Below the pieces are notes generated by a model. That model did no database searches. It was not told where the DNA came from and saw only the letters and a program-made list of their open reading frames with translations. Positions 11,976 through 26,020 of a stretch of DNA of 64,000 bases are shown one piece after another (within the stretch, counting starts at the first letter, position 1; the number at the start of each line of letters is the position of its first letter). Position numbers and translations under genes: made by a program. Origin of the DNA: Brachypodius melanocephalos (Eukaryota > Chordata > Aves > Passeriformes > Pycnonotidae); assembly GCA_013398615.1 (NCBI GenBank), contig VZSR01002395.1, positions 4,892,850-4,956,849 of the forward strand, in the 5' to 3' direction.

Positions 11976-14900
11976 CTTTGATTAGCACCCCAAAAAATAT
12001 TTCCCACCCAGGCTTTTGGAGTTCCCAGTGAGTCAGTGGGAGAGACCGACAGGCTCAAACTCAGCTGCTGCTCGCCCATGACCTGCACTCTTAGCATGAC
12101 ACCTCCCAAAGATGCCGGTTCTTCTCCAGACACACCAAATGATGAGACTGAATTTCACTTCAACGTTGACGTCAAGCTCTTTCCAAAGACCCATTTTTAC
12201 GCTGGGGCTTTGCACAGACTCACTGCCTAAATTGGAACCCGCTTCTTTGAAAAACGCGGTCATAAAAAAGCAAAGATAAAGGGGAGAAGAAAAGGCTTAA
12301 ATGACTCAACTGAGACCTCCTCAAAGTGCAGCAAACCAAAGGAAACTGTTCTACAAGTGAGGGGCACGTAGGTGGCATTCACATTGTATTAACAAAGTTA
12401 AATGTCTGGCAAAACAGTAGCCACAATTAGAGGACACCAAGCCACTCCTCGGCACAAAGCAAGCCAGAAATCTCATTTTCTCCATTATCTTACTGGTCCC
12501 CTGCTGTGATGCACTGGGGGGCTGAGCCACTCTGGCCACTACAGACTGACCCAGTGGTCTGTCTCATTTGTGAAGGAAAAAAGCAGGGTAGGGAAGAGCT
12601 GCCTGTAAGTGCTGTCACAAAGAAGGGCAAGTGTATGTTTAGAAAGCCAGCCTAGGACTGCCAGCTCAGAAAGCGCCTGTTTGATGTGGCAGTCTCCTCC
12701 TCCACATCCTCAGTGTGCCATTTGAGGGAACATTAACCAGAAAAATGCAATGAATCCATGATGGTGCCATTATTTGGGTCCTTTTGTCTTCCACGTCAAC
12801 CACTGTCTGAAGACCACCTCGTCTGTTGGTAGGAAAGGACTCTGAAATGTGTCAGAGGAGCTCAGCATTGGCCTGCAGACACGTAGAGGTAACGTAGCAT
12901 GGATAAAATTGTTCTCATCGAGTTAGTTACCCTTTCCCCTTTTAATGGGGATCAACCAGCAAGGCTGAGGATCTGACTCCCTTGTCTGTGCTCTAAACCC
13001 TCCAAACATACTTATTTGAAGTGCCCAAGAGATGCCCTGCTGAGCACAAGAGCAGCAGAGTCCCCAGTGCTCAGAGGTGATGGAGAGCGCCCAGGGCAGG
13101 TGGGAGCCACATTTTTGGGGGTCCTCCTGCTCCACCTTGTCCCTGGCACAGCCCTGCTCCAGCCACAGGCTCTTGTGGAGCCACGTGCTGCTCACAGGCT
13201 CATCAGCTGCCCCTGAACTCTGTCAAGGGGTGGGCAACTGCAAACCCAAAGTTTATCTCTGACTCTCTTTCTCGGCATTTTAAATCTCTCCAAAGCGTGA
13301 TTCCCAGGGAACAGCTCTAGTTATAGTTTTTGTGGTTTTACAGATAGCAAATTCTGGAATAAACACAACCCCCAGCAAACAGGGGAACTCCAGTATTTCC
13401 ATTAGAACTCCCAGAGTTAGTTCTGATTATCAAAACTCCGATTTCTCCCTGGTCAAGGAAACAACTCAGACTCCTGATAAGGAGCTGAGTAACTGAAAGT
13501 CAAAAATTCCTCTTCCCTTGTTGTTGACGCAAGGAGAAATAAAAAGCTTTTTTTATAAATTGTGACTGTTCTTGCTATTTCGTACAATTTTTTTTGGTCT
13601 TAATCCTGTTTCTTCAAGAAAATTATGGGTAGGGTTTCATGATTATTTTTTTCCCTGTGACAAAGGACGTTTAGCAGCTGCCTTCCCCCATCCCTCATTC
13701 TTCCCCACACACTGCACGTCCTGTGTTGTGGGGTGCCTCACCAGTTAACCTTGGAATGGGAAAAGAAACCTCTTCCCCTCGTCTTTAACGTGAAGTTTGT
13801 TTTTCTAGTTTCAGGCTATTTCAGCCCACTAAGAGCTGCCTGCTGCAGCATCCCTGACCCCACGTGCCGTGTGTGTGTCCAGAGCTCCTGGAGCCCCCAG
13901 ACCCTGCTCTGCCCCCTGGGCTTCCCTCCCTTCCTGCGGCTGCTCCGCTCTGGAAATGAGCCCTGGGCTGCGGTGGGACAATGACAGGGTGTGGAAAACG
14001 GCCTTGAGAGGCACCGAGCACACAGAGGTGAAGCAGAACTTGAAGGGAAGTCGTGCCAAATTACAGGGGCCGTCTTAGTGTGCCCTCAAGGGCACAGCTT
14101 CAGGCAAACCGTGGAAAAGGGAGAGCGGGGATAGCAGGACAAACACACAATTAAGTAAACTGAAAGGGGTATTTTGTCAGATGCTTCATACAAACCCACT
14201 ATTTTCTTCCAGACATTTCACCATGTATCAGAGAAAAATCACTCTTTGATCAGGCTCACAAACATGAGGTGTTCCATGGAAGGCTGACATTTGCTCTTGT
14301 CAGGATAAAATATCTCTCCTCCTGCAGTGAAAATCATTATCTATAGCACCATGAGGTGAGGGAGGGACTGTAAACTTGCTATTAAGACTTCTCCTAGTGA
14401 AAAATAGCCATTTGCTTATCCAGTGCATACCCTGACATGGTTTAGCTGGGGCTCTGCCTAAAGCAGGATTTGCAAGCTGGTGCCTCCTATCATTGACATC
14501 TGGCAGAGTAAATGCATTCCTTTTTTCCACTTTACTCCTTAAGACCATTTATCAGATATATCAGGGCTGCAGAAAAATGGCTTTTCCTCCAAGCCAATCT
14601 GCCTCTGCCCTTACTTCTCCACTCCCACATAGAAATACTTCCCCCATGACACAAAAAATAAGTAATAACTCTGGAGGACTTTTCACTGTGAATGAGAAAA
14701 CTTTGCACTAGAAGGGACTTCTGAAGGGAGTTCTCAATCAGGTGTCTGATTCCTTGATATTCCTCTCCTTCTCTCTCTCCCTATTTCCACCTACAAGGTG
14801 GTTTTCTGGGGCTGTGGCCCAGTCACCCATGGCACTCATGGAAACAAACATAAAGGGCTAAAATAACAGCAGGTTTCACAATCCTGCAGTCCTGAAATAC

Positions 14901-15007
14901 CCCCTGAGTGCTTGAAGTGCAGCACATGAGGGGAAACCTTCATATTGAGGGAGAAGTCAGTCCCTGTAATTGCCTGCTATTGCATCTGTGGTGTCTGGCC
15001 TCACAAA

Positions 15008-15115
15008 ATGAGAGGATCACAGGAGAACTGGCTGGAAGGGACCTCAGGAGGTTCCTCTCCAACCTCTAGCTCAAAGCAGAGGCAGCTCTGGGGTCAGACC
15101 AGATTTCCCAGCTTT
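15008..15115 (-). mobile_element. CR1 LINE 3' fragment (second subfamily)
   Basis: ACTGGCTGGAAGGGACCTCA, then TAGCTCAAAGCAGAGGCAGC and CTCTGGGGTCAGACCAG, belongs to a CR1 subfamily different from the commoner one with 'AAAGCCCATCCAG'. It resembles the piece at 44795. Confidence 0.72.
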
Positions 15116-16587
15116 CCCTGACAAGAAACTAGCTTTTCACATGACTTTGACTTGTGACTTTTCAACAAATTAGAATAATTTTATACTGAGGCCGATCCTA
15201 TTTCTACTAGGACATTTTAAATGAGATTAGTACAGGATCAAATATTTTATTAAATTATATCCAGGAGTACCACTTATGTTATGGAGATGTAAATGAAGTT
15301 GCCTTAGTCGAAACAAAAATCAGTCACTGAAAGAGGCAATAGACAAGAAACCCCAAACATTTTAAGAGCATGAATGGCATGAAGCTCATTATTCTGAAGA
15401 TGTGTTGTCCTCACTGTCATTTCCGACCTCCCTTCTTGCCCAGTACCTTGTTGACAACTGTTCCCAGAAGTTTCCCCTTGATTTCCCCTTGCAAAAATCA
15501 TGTGGTTATCACATATTTATAGATATAATTTAATGTTCCTTGGGAAGAAGTGAGGACTCACAGATCAAGAAGTCTCAGCTCTGTCCTATAACCATTATTA
15601 GAGAAAAAGTCAGTGCAAACAAAAAGCTACAAGAAATAGAATTCAGTTTGAAATTCAAATTAAAATCAGTAACTAATGAAGACCTTGTGATCAATACATA
15701 AATGAAAAGAAATTAAGTCAACCCCATTCCTAAGAAGTGCAAAGAACTCGCCCAAGTATCACAAGAAAACTGAGAGGAACCCAGGGACTATATTGGAGAT
15801 ATACTTTTGAGGAAATGTATTTTCATTAAATAGCTGAAGGTGTTTGGACAACCTTGTTTGCCCTTTTGAGAGTAATGGCACCATCAATATTCACTTCACA
15901 CTCTGTTATTAACATCATGGGTCACTGGTTTTATGGTTCATTCAGGCTCTTCAAAGACAACACTCCATTTAAAGGGTAACTTGCACATTTCCTCTCTCAA
16001 ATGAGCCCATTTCCGTTCAAATGCCTTCTTTTCTTTCCACAAAGCCATTACTCTTCAGGTTCTCTGCTGACTAAAATCAATCTGAGCTTTGCTGTGACCA
16101 CGAGAGACTCAGTTCCACATCAGAAATTATAATGGAAATCCAGGAGCAGTGCAAAACTCCAGGTGTGACACAGCAATGAGAAGCTCTAGAGAAATGTGTT
16201 TGCTGAGTTTTGCATCTTCTGCTGACAAACACTGCCTTCATCTCTTTGGGTTATTTTGTCTTCATTCTCCTGACTGTTGCTTTGTTAGTCTAACATCCAT
16301 AAATTAAGTTAGACATGAAAACCCCACATGAAAGACTGATATGAGACACTATCCCAGGCAGAGGGCTGGGTTTATTTTAATTATGTCCTAATATTCAGGA
16401 AAGTTCCTAGATATCATCAAAATTCTCGACTACCAGGAAATCTTATTCCCTATTGCCCTAAACCCACTATATTGTTACGACAAAGGCAAAGCACATAAAA
16501 ACATTCCCTCACCACAAAGAAACGCTCTGTAAAACAAGTTCAACTCAAATAGGACAATTTTTTAACCAGTAAGAGTTACAGCCCCAA

Positions 16588-16728
16588 GGCTGCCAGAGCT
16601 CCAGGAGTGTTTGGACAGTGCTCTAAGGGATGCACAGGGTGGGATTGTTGGGGTGTCTGTGCAGGGACAGAGGCTGGACTCTGTGATTGCTGGGGGCTCA
16701 CTCAGGATATTCTCTGACCCAATGATTC
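16588..16728 (+). mobile_element. CR1 LINE 3' fragment
   Basis: CAGGAGTGTTTGGACAGTGC, GATGCACAGGGTGGGATTGT, GTCTGTGCAGGGACAGAGGC and CTCAGGATATTCTCTGA match the CR1 tail type 'gggattcttggggtgtc... caggatattct'. It contains the start of a 70-codon spurious ORF. Confidence 0.8.
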
Positions 16729-17454
16729 ATGCCTTACCTACTCACCCCATACAAGTATCACTATCTACAGGAAAAGAATACACAACAATTTGCCAAAGAA
16801 AACAAACCTTATACAGGAATTAGTAGAGGATGTTATTATTTGATAGAGCATAATCGTTTTTATAATGACTAAGTGGGTGCAACAGCTTAGTCCTCAATGA
16901 TTATGCTCCTTTACATTCCTGGATATTCCCAAAATAAATTCTGTGAAGGGACATAACTCTATATTTACCATGAGTCCAATAGGGCTTACTCCTGTGGAGG
17001 TGTCAAGTAAAACAGCTGAAGAAAAAATACCCACAGATTGAAGTATCAAGTATATTTTTGTCAGTATGTGACACGGGAATGTTTCAGTATGACAAAGCAG
17101 CCTGCTAGTGGGACACAGTGAATGGCAAGTGAATGAAACACATGAGAAAAGCAGCTCACAGATAATACTGGTCATTTGATAAAGACCCTGGTGAAGAACC
17201 GTCATGGTAACAAGGTACTCAGGTATGCAAATTGTTAGAAATAGTCAGGATGCAGAAAATAAGAACAAGGCAGTTCTTATGCTTGAGAATTTTGCAGAAT
17301 CTCTCTTTTCTTTGTTCCACTTTTTTGGCTGGGGGAATTCCACCCAGCTGCCCTGGTGGAACAGTGCTGACTGCAGAGCAGGGTCCTCACCTGCAGCTGC
17401 ACTCTCCACCCTCCTCCTGGGCCTGCAGACCCCAACCTTTCTCCTTTTGCTCTG

Positions 17455-17481
17455 CTTTTTTTTTTTTTTTTCTTTTTTTTT
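17455..17481. repeat. Poly-T tract
   Basis: About 25 nearly uninterrupted T (one C). It accounts for the run of Phe in the 195-codon false ORF 17204-17791 and the Lys run in its antisense. Confidence 0.9.
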
Positions 17482-18537
17482 AACACAGAAGCAGTTTTTA
17501 AGCACAGTAGTACCAGTGTTCACCAATCACTGTCAATACCCAGACCTCAGCCCTGAGAGCAGGTTCAGCACAGTTTACATCAGCATCCCCTCTCATTTGA
17601 TGCCAAGCACACACAGCTTATTCCAGCACTTTGCTTATCAGAACAAACCCTTGTTTCCTTGCTGGCCACCTCCTCCCTGTCCACATGGCATCTCATTTAA
17701 GGAATGTAAAAATATTGCCTGCTGCCTTTTCCCTAATGAGACCTCTCCCCATACACCCCCAAACAAAGCTTCCTGTGGAGACAAACTGTGACAAAGCTGT
17801 ATAAAATCTTGCCATCAAGCCTGCAGCCAGCTCTGGTTTTGAATACAACTTGGGACTACATTATTGTTCTATTGTGCACACATTTGCCAGTGGGATTGAA
17901 CATCACATAAAGATGCATGGAGGCTTTAAGGATATCCCTTTCAGTCCAGGTTTACATCAGTGGAACTATGAGGTGATGGAAGCTTCTCTGGTCAGGACAT
18001 CACTTAAGCCCTGTTGAAGTCCCACTGACGTCAAAGAAATATAAACATATGCTTAATTTTGATTGTGTGCTTAAAGGCTGGTCTGAAATGGGTCACAAAT
18101 GTCCACCTTCTCTATTTGTTTTGAGTCCTATGGGATAATTTCCTTTGGGGGAACTAATTCTCATTAACACATTAATTTTTCCAAGACCAAATCCTTTCTA
18201 CATTCTCTATGCGTAAACCGTCCTCAGCCTAACCAGGAGAAAATCCTAAAGCATGAGTACCCGACAATAAAAAACTACATTTCTTATAATAAAGTGTTGA
18301 AAACAAACCATTACTGTGCTTAATGATTAATTTGCTACGTCTTTGGTTTTCAGCTTTGCCTAAGGCTGCAGGCTGTTCTTCCAGACCATTACTTGCTACA
18401 AACATCCAATTTCCTACGTGTCTCCATAGGCTTTATTATAACACTACTAAGTAAAAAGAAACAAAAGGAAAGGACCTAACCCCCAGCACTCATCAGTAAA
18501 GAACAGACATGGAATGTTATCATTTATGGAATATACA

Positions 18538-18890
18538 GAAACATGGAGTGGTTTGTGTTGGAGGGGATCTAAAAGTTTATCCTGTTACCATGCCATGGGC
18601 AGGGACACCTTCTACTGTCCCAGGTTGCTCCAAGTCCCGTCCTGGACACTTCCAGGGATCCAGGGGCAGCCACAGCTGCTCTGGGCACCCTGTGCCAGGG
18701 CCTGCCCACCCTCACAGGGTAAGATTTCCCCCCAGCATTCCATCTAACCCTGCCTTCTGGCAGTGGGAAGCCTCTTGTCCTGTCGCTCCATCCCCTGTCC
18801 CCAGCCCCTCTCCAGCTCTCCTGGAGCCCCTTTTGTGGCTGGAAGGGCTCTGAGGTCTCCCCAGAGCCTTCTCTGCTCCAGGTGAACACC
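18538..18890 (-). mobile_element. CR1 LINE 3' fragment, about 350 bp
   Basis: Starts with ATGGAGTGGTTTGTGTTGGA and CCATGGGCAGGGACACCTTC. It extends further 5' in the element than most copies: CTCCATCCCCTGTCCCCAGC and CTCTCCAGCTCTCCTGGAGC are the antisense of the CR1 'gctgaggagagctggaaagg...' region. It generates several overlapping false ORFs on both strands. Confidence 0.88.
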
Positions 18891-21182
18891 CCCAGCCCTC
18901 CCAGGCTGGCTCCTGCTGGGCCATGACTCCCCAGTTAGCTGGTGTCCCCGTAGGTAATGGGCATTCCTTGCTCTGGCTCCTCTGGGTGGACGTGTCCCAC
19001 TCTGCTCCCAGGCCAGCCCTGAACTCAAGCTCTCCTATCACAGCTCTCTGCTACCAACCACATGAGAAAAGGCAATTAAAGTGTGTCCTGCTACCTAAAA
19101 TCCCACCGTCATTGGGATGGAATGTGTGTTCCAGGCAGGGCTGGAGGGATTCTCAGGCGCTGAGATAAAACCCTGGGAGCAGCTGTGCTTGGAGAGGCTC
19201 TGGCACACGGAACAGCCCCTGCTGCTCAGCAGGATGCTGTCCTCCAGCTGCCACTCCCAGCACAGCGCTGGGGGGACTGGCCCGGTGTGGCTGGGAGGAG
19301 GAGAGAACAGGACAGGGGGTTTTGCCCTCTCTCCTGCCTCTCAGAGAGCAGTTTGTGCCTGCTTTCCTTCTTGCTACCCCCTCCCCATTCCTCATATCCC
19401 GCTCAGCACCCTCCGATGTTTCCATCACTTCTTAGAAAGAGAATGGGATGATCTGCAAGACATTATTTTCTAAGGATTCCTCCCCTGTATCCAGATGAAT
19501 ATTTCCTCCATTACTTCATCTGCTATTTTTAAAGACACCTGAAGCTCTTCTTTCCCTCATCAGTATGTCCATAGAAGGTGAACTGTCATGGAGCCAAGCT
19601 GTGCTGTATATTTACCTACTTTATTACCCTCACAGAACTCCAGCCTTCCAAGCACTTACCTGGTTTATTTCTGGGTCTGAACTTCTTCCAGCTCTTCTCT
19701 ACTCAGAAGGGAATGACAGTGTCTAGGTGGAATTGCACTAAATATCATTACATCCCACTCTGGTACGGGATGGGACCAACCTCAAAATCATACTGGGTTA
19801 ACTTCCTAATAACTGGGAAGTTATTTCTGTAAGGAAACCATAATTATTGAGCATCTTTGATTTACTGCAGATTGACCCATTATCAGCCTGCTGGGAAATT
19901 TCAAGGAGGTTTGCACTTGAGATGGCAGAATTTCATTTTTCTCCCTTTTGACAATGCTTCATTCAAATGGTGTTTCATACCAAGCTGTCATCCCTTTAGC
20001 CAGTAGTTTTGTAAAACACTCCTAGGAAAAGATGGGGGAATTTTGAAGGGGCACATTACTATTCCTGAGTATAAAGACTCATTTTTAGCCCTAGTTTCAA
20101 CAGAACACCTGAAGTTTGGAAATTCTGATTCACTTTTGAAGTCCTAAAAATATACCTTGGATCCAGACCTTTTCTATTTGAAATTTTTGTCCTTCAGTGT
20201 AAAACATTCAGATGCTTTACTGCTCCTAAGAACTGAGCAGCAATTCTAACATTCTTGAAGGTCCCAGTGCTTGCAGTTTTAACTGAACTCAGGTCATAAA
20301 TCCAGGCTAATACTGCTCAGAAAATCCCAAGTAGTTCAGCAGACACAGAGGGCCATTAGCAAGGAAAGATTAGGTAGAAAAAATTAACTGCTCCTTCCCT
20401 GATGAAAAGTATTTCCAGTTTAAACTCAGCACAGAGGTAACTGTGATTCACACCAGCCCTGCCACCAACCACTGGCCTGGGCATCACTGCTGGCCTGTCC
20501 CAGGGCTGTGACAGCCTCTGTGATGGCTGGAACCAGTCACACGCAGGAACCGCCGCTGCCTCAAAGATGCACCAGCCCAAAATTAGCTGCCCAGACAGAG
20601 CTCTGTGCTGGTGACATAAACCTTGCTATTTCCACCTAAGCCTGGCCTCCAGCCCACTGGCCCTAGGTTGCTGGCAACTCTCTCCAAAACAACCCCTGGA
20701 AGAATGCCATCTGAAACGAAACCCCAAAATAACACACACTGCCAGAACACTGCAGAGCCCTCATTTACCTAATGAACTCCCTCCAAGTAGCACACAGAGA
20801 GGCAACCAGCACAGAGTTTCCACAGCTGCTGGAAAACACGGAACCAGACAAGCTGATTGTTTTCTGTTGGGCTTGTATGATTTATCTTCTCTACGCCGGG
20901 GGTCAGGATGAGAAATAAATCCCAAATTATAGTCAGGACTGCCTCTGGATAAACAGAAAAATAGTGGAAGAGAGACATGTCAATATTAAACCAAATTTAC
21001 AACTGCTCCACAAAGAAACACCATCAAAATTCATGATACAGCATGAGTTACGTGAAGGACAATAGTAGGAACCATAAATTCACACACTTTAATTGTAAAA
21101 ACAGTAATTCACTGTTTTTACTTGAGTTAGTCCCTAACCTGGACACTTCAGTTCCCAGAACAAACACTCTTGTGTGAGAACA

Positions 21183-21252
21183 CATCCCCTTGGATAGGTG
21201 GAGTTGATGGTCTCCAAGGTCTTTTCCAGCCTTTAGGATCGTGTGATCCCAG
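21183..21252 (+). mobile_element. Short CR1-like 3' end
   Basis: GGAGTTGATGGTCTCCAAGG, TCTTTTCCAGCCTTTAGGAT and GTGTGATCCC resemble the last 60-70 bp of a CR1. It is too short to assign a subfamily. Confidence 0.55.
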
Positions 21253-22435
21253 CTGTGCTCTTTGCACAGGGCTGTTTGCAGGCACACGGGGCACCTGGCT
21301 GGCTTCAGCTTCCCCAAGACATCCAAACGGCAATGAGAAAAGGATGGCACTCCTGAACAGGGATGACTGGCACAGCTCCAGCACTACAAAGAGACATGGG
21401 ATGTTTTTCCTGGCAGGTATAAATTCTCTGGGCTGTGGGTCTGAGCTCTTACAGGCACTGCAGCACTTGTAGATCCTTAATGATTTTCTATTTCTGTAAT
21501 TTTGATCATTATTCATTTTCCCTAACTGCATATTCCAGGGAGAGGAGTCAAAGGCAGTGAGGCTTTATCTCCTGATGAGCATCCCCAGGGCACAGTTTCC
21601 ATCAGAGGCTGGATTTTAAGCCCAGCAAGCCAGCCAGGTTTTTATGCCATTGCATAACTGACCATCTCAAAAAGCAGAAAAGCATTTCAACAATTTCCTT
21701 GGCAAGACACAATATGATGTGATGTCTCCTTCCCAATCATCTAATTTCACTTTGAATAAAGCAGGAATTTCTCCTGTTTGTCTCTCCTGAGATGTACATT
21801 ATCTTGATCTTGTTCAGACCTGAGTAGTTTAGCTCACAGTATTTCTTCAAGTGCTTCCAATTCCCACAGGTAACTACAGATAATTTGAGTTTCTGGAGGC
21901 CTGTTATAGAAAAGGATCATGGGGCACAGTTTTAATCTGGTCATTAAGTCCTTTTCCCTCACCAGTAAACCAGGTCATTCAATATCATTTCATCCCTCTT
22001 ATTTCTTCATTTCTTCCTATTTTTTTTTTTTTAATTGTAAGGGTATGTTGGAAGCGTGGCAAAGTGACAAGCCATTGGAAAACAGTCCTGATTTTAATTT
22101 TGGAAGTGAAGCTAAGTAGAGAGAAGCCTTGGGAGTTTGGGTGTGCTGCAGTGGGCAGAGCCTGCTCCAGCCTCCCCACCCTGGCGCAAGGCACAGCCAT
22201 AATTTGTGCGGGCACTGTCCATCCCAAGGGCTGCCACGGCAGCTGTGTCATGGAACATTCTTCTCTGGCTGACACCAGATGACTCCTCCAGCCTCCAGCT
22301 GGGAAGAGCTCGAGTCAGTTTTAAGGAACTCAGAGTCTCAGTAATCAATATTTTAATCCCTTCTAGGTCCCAGGGAAAAGCCTGGGGATACCCAGGGAAG
22401 GGTCACAAGAAGGAGCTGCAGAGTGAAGCTTCCCC

Positions 22436-22790
22436 TGTCCCAAAGCACTGCATGTCATTGCTCTGGGGAGACCCTGGACCCCTTCCAGGGCCTAAAGGGA
22501 AGGGGCTCAGGAGAACTGGAAGGGAACTTGGGACAAGGGATGGAGCAACAGGACACAGAGAATGGTTTCCCACTGCCAGAGGGCAGAGTTAGATGGGATA
22601 TTGGTGAGGAATTGTTCCCTGGCAGGATGTGGCTGCCCCTGGATCCCCGGCAGTGTCCAAGGCCAGGCTGGACAGGGTTTGGAGCATCCTGGGACAGTGG
22701 AAGGTGTCCCTGCCCATGGCAGGGGTGGCACTGGATGGGCTTGAGGGATCCTTCCAACCCAAACCATTCTGGGATTTTGTGGTTCCATGA
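22436..22790 (+). mobile_element. CR1 LINE 3' fragment, about 350 bp
   Basis: GGACAAGGGATGGAGCAACA, CACTGCCAGAGGGCAGAGTT, GGATATTGGTGAGGAATTGT, GTGGAAGGTGTCCCTGCCCA and CACTGGATGGGCTTGAGGGA are collinear with the CR1 3' end. It explains the overlapping ORFs of 100-167 codons in this interval. Confidence 0.92.
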
Positions 22791-23542
22791 AACCATGAAT
22801 TCACAGACAACCCTACAAAATCCTGCAGAGCAGAGCTTACTGGGTGGAACAGCAGATTGTGCACTGTTGTCAACCGATCTGGTAAATGCTCTTGTAGGAA
22901 AAAAAAAATCTTATTTGCAGAAGTAATGTTTCCTTTCTTTAAACTGAATGAAAAATGGGGTTAATGAATAAAGCTAAATAAACTTCAGTACCCAAAGGCA
23001 TATTTTATGTAAAAAAGCACTACACTGAAACAATTTTCCACTCAGCAAAACCTACTTCAGTTTCCCTTATCCAGTTTAATGTCCATATGCTTGAAGCAAA
23101 GGAAAATTCCACATGATTGTATTTGCACAATAAAAGAACATGAGGCTGGATGACAGATTCCACTAAAAGTTAAGCAGGAAGTTGCTAAAATAAAATTCTA
23201 GCATCTGTATTGAGGAGAGAAGTATTTGGAAATCTCTCTAAGGAGGGTTTTCTGAGCAGGTTTCCCACAGAAAGATAGCATTTCTATATACAATGCTTTC
23301 TAAAAATGGCACAGCAGAAGCAATTACCTTAATGTGAGTTGCAGCTGGTGACCAAAAGCAGATAAAATGTCAGCTGACGTTTCTTTATGTAAAGCAGTTA
23401 CAAAATCTCGTGACGTATTTCAGAGCTCCTTGTGATCAAATGTCCGCATCAGAAACACATGGAGGCTGTGTGGGGAAAAATGGGGGCTCTGCAAAAAATT
23501 CCAGGATCATGGGAGTGGGGAAGTTCATGGCTTAACTTTGGC

Positions 23543-23568
23543 AACAATTGCCAATAACAATTGCCAAT
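23543..23568 (+). repeat. 13-bp direct duplication AACAATTGCCAAT
   Basis: Two perfect adjacent copies, each holding CAATTG and CCAAT. It is probably a replication-slippage product. Confidence 0.85.
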
Positions 23569-23831
23569 AAAGAAAACATCCTTTTCTTCAGTCAAGAAAC
23601 AACAAAAACATTTTCCATTTTAATAGCTTATATAGGGGAAAAAACCCCATAGATGAGTGTATACAAACAAAGTCTCTGAGAAATTATTTGAATTTTTAAG
23701 AAAAAAAGTTTAAAAAATTCCACAAGTCTAATCCAGAGTGTGGCTGCCAAAATCTTATGTTTATCAAATAGCTCATGTTTATGGCCTTCCCCTTTATATT
23801 CACCAGTAAAAGGAATTTAAAGTCTTGTGAC

Positions 23832-23834
<3 letters not shown>

Positions 23835-23880
<46 letters not shown>
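23835..23880 (+). repeat. Homopolymer A46
   Basis: A pure run of 46 A, far longer than any other homopolymer in the window. No AATAAA precedes it closely. CR1 does not make poly(A) tails, so its origin is unclear. Confidence 0.97.
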
Positions 23881-23882
<2 letters not shown>

Positions 23883-26020
23883 ACAGATTGTTGCTAGAAT
23901 GAAATTTTCAGTCAGCCTCTGCCTCAAACTACCATACAGGATAAAAATGTTGTGCTTCATCCTCCATTCATCTACACTCCTTGGAAAAAGGTCGTCTTAG
24001 AGAGCTTCGAGTTGAGTTTAGGTCATTTAGGGCTTGTTTGTCAGGAACTAGTCAGGCAGGACTGAAATTGTGACTACCAAGAGTGCCAATGAGGAAAGGA
24101 ATCCTCTAATCCACTTCATTTGAACAAACAACACAGTTCTGAAAGCCACTTCTGCAGGGATTTCATTAATTCCCTTTCATTTAAAATCATGGGGATTCAG
24201 TGTCTGGGCACCTCCCAAGGAAAGAACTCAGTCTGGCTTTGGATCAGGTGGAGACCCACATTTAAGCTGAGCAAAAGGGAGCAATTCTTGTGTTCTTTTC
24301 CCCTCTGGTTTGGTAACAAACTGACGTGTATCATGTCCCAAGCAGTGTGCACATGCCCTGTAGTCATGGTATGATACAGGTATCATACAGACAAAGAATT
24401 TGCAAAGCAAACAGGCCTGGGAGAAACCTGGGTACCACAGAGCACTGTACAGGTGTCTCATTTCACATCTCATCTCTGCAGGTAAATCTGATGGAAAGTC
24501 AATCTTCTCACCTGTTTCATTACAGCCTTTGACTCATAACTGAGTCTGTCAAGAATGCCAGGGAATTAAAACAAGAACTCGGAGATGTTATTAAAATCAG
24601 AGGCTTGGAAAGGGTTTGTTGAGTAGGGTTTACTCTATGTAGATGTTAATGATAAAATAAAATCTATCATATTGGAAAGCATTCCTCAAAACTCTTACTG
24701 GCTTGCAAATAATACACAAGGTGTGGATTACAGTTGTTTTCCAGCAGCTGAAGTCCAAAGGGAAGGTGCTCTAAAAAGGGAAAAAAAAAAAAAGGAGGGG
24801 GCTCAAACTTGCTCAGGTCTTGCCCAAGTCAGATGTAGATTTTTGTGTCATTCATCTATTTTTTTGCACATTTTTTCAATATAATTCCAGGAGTAAAACC
24901 AACCCCAACTGCAGCTGATTTGGATAACAAGATATGCTCCATTTCCCTACACAATGACTGATGTCCACAGGTACCTTCCTGAGTGACAGCTCACATGAGA
25001 TTGCCACAGTCACAAAGGGAGGGAAAATGTTTCAAACACATTAAAAAGGTTCAAGGATAAATTCAGCGCTAATTCAGCTGGGTTCACCTGACCCATTGCA
25101 AAATAGAGCAGCATCAGTGCTGAGAGACAATGTTTTCCCTGCTGCCACTCAATGTCCCCTTCTTTTGGTGGCATTACTGAAGCATGTCAATCTTTACAGA
25201 TCATTGCGTCCTCTGTCCTGAACCCTTGGAAAGTTGTGAATTTATGCAGTTAAACCTAAAATAGAAACAGGAACAGCTTCAGGGAATTGCCTCTGCCAGA
25301 AATGTCAGCGAATGCAAAAAGGCTGAGGTTGACAAAGGTTCTCTGTTCCACAGGCTGCTCTCACCTGCACCAGAAGGTACTTCAAGTAACAGAAAGAAAA
25401 ATAACACCATCTTAGCAAATATGGTTTATGTGCTAAAAACGAAAAGAGCACTTAGTTGATGCATAAAATCTCCACCTGGTGGTGAATCCTGCCACAGCAA
25501 ACTTTCATTTCTAACAAAAATTCCCTTTCCAACATATAACCAGTTGTTTACCTGAGATAATCCCAAAGCAACAAGCGGGCAAGGGCAGCCTTCAGAGAAG
25601 CAGCACTATTGCATCTCCCTGGTGGTTCATTATTTTGGAAAGCTGAAGAATCCCTTCAATTCTGCTGCAGTTGGCAGTCACCCAGGTGACCTTCCCCAGC
25701 CAAAATCAGACTCGAGAGCTCTCGTCACACTGAGTGCAGCATGGGGGGAAGGTGGGAGGCACTGTCTGGTCTTCCAGCTGCAGAAGTACTGCTTCCCAAG
25801 GGGAAACATTCTCTCCAAAGCCTGGAGTTCTGCCCTTGGTTTACATATTGATTGATTATAATAACTGAGAACTTTAAGCATCATCAGTTATCTGTATCTC
25901 CAGGGTCCTCTAAATAGTAGCACAGTTACCTTTGTATTATCATTTTAGGGGCGACTGTCTGGCTGCGCAGAATTACTTGAGGTTTTCCCCTTAAAGTTGC
26001 TGGTTCTACTTTCTAGAAAT

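Larger units (their letters stand above)
11216..26020. other. Intergenic DNA between the CpG island and PTGS2 upstream region
   Basis: Fifteen kilobases of mostly unique, moderately AT-rich sequence with CR1 pieces at 11762, 15008, 16588, 18538, 21183 and 22436 and the A46 run. CR1 copies are absent from 22.8 kb up to the PTGS2 promoter. No gene is recognised. Distal PTGS2 enhancers could lie here, but the sequence alone does not locate them. Confidence 0.6.

Noticed and set aside
17204..17791. 195-codon + strand ORF with a Phe-rich 'membrane' stretch
   Set aside because: The hydrophobic stretch is the poly-T tract read as Phe codons; no homology is visible on either side of it.
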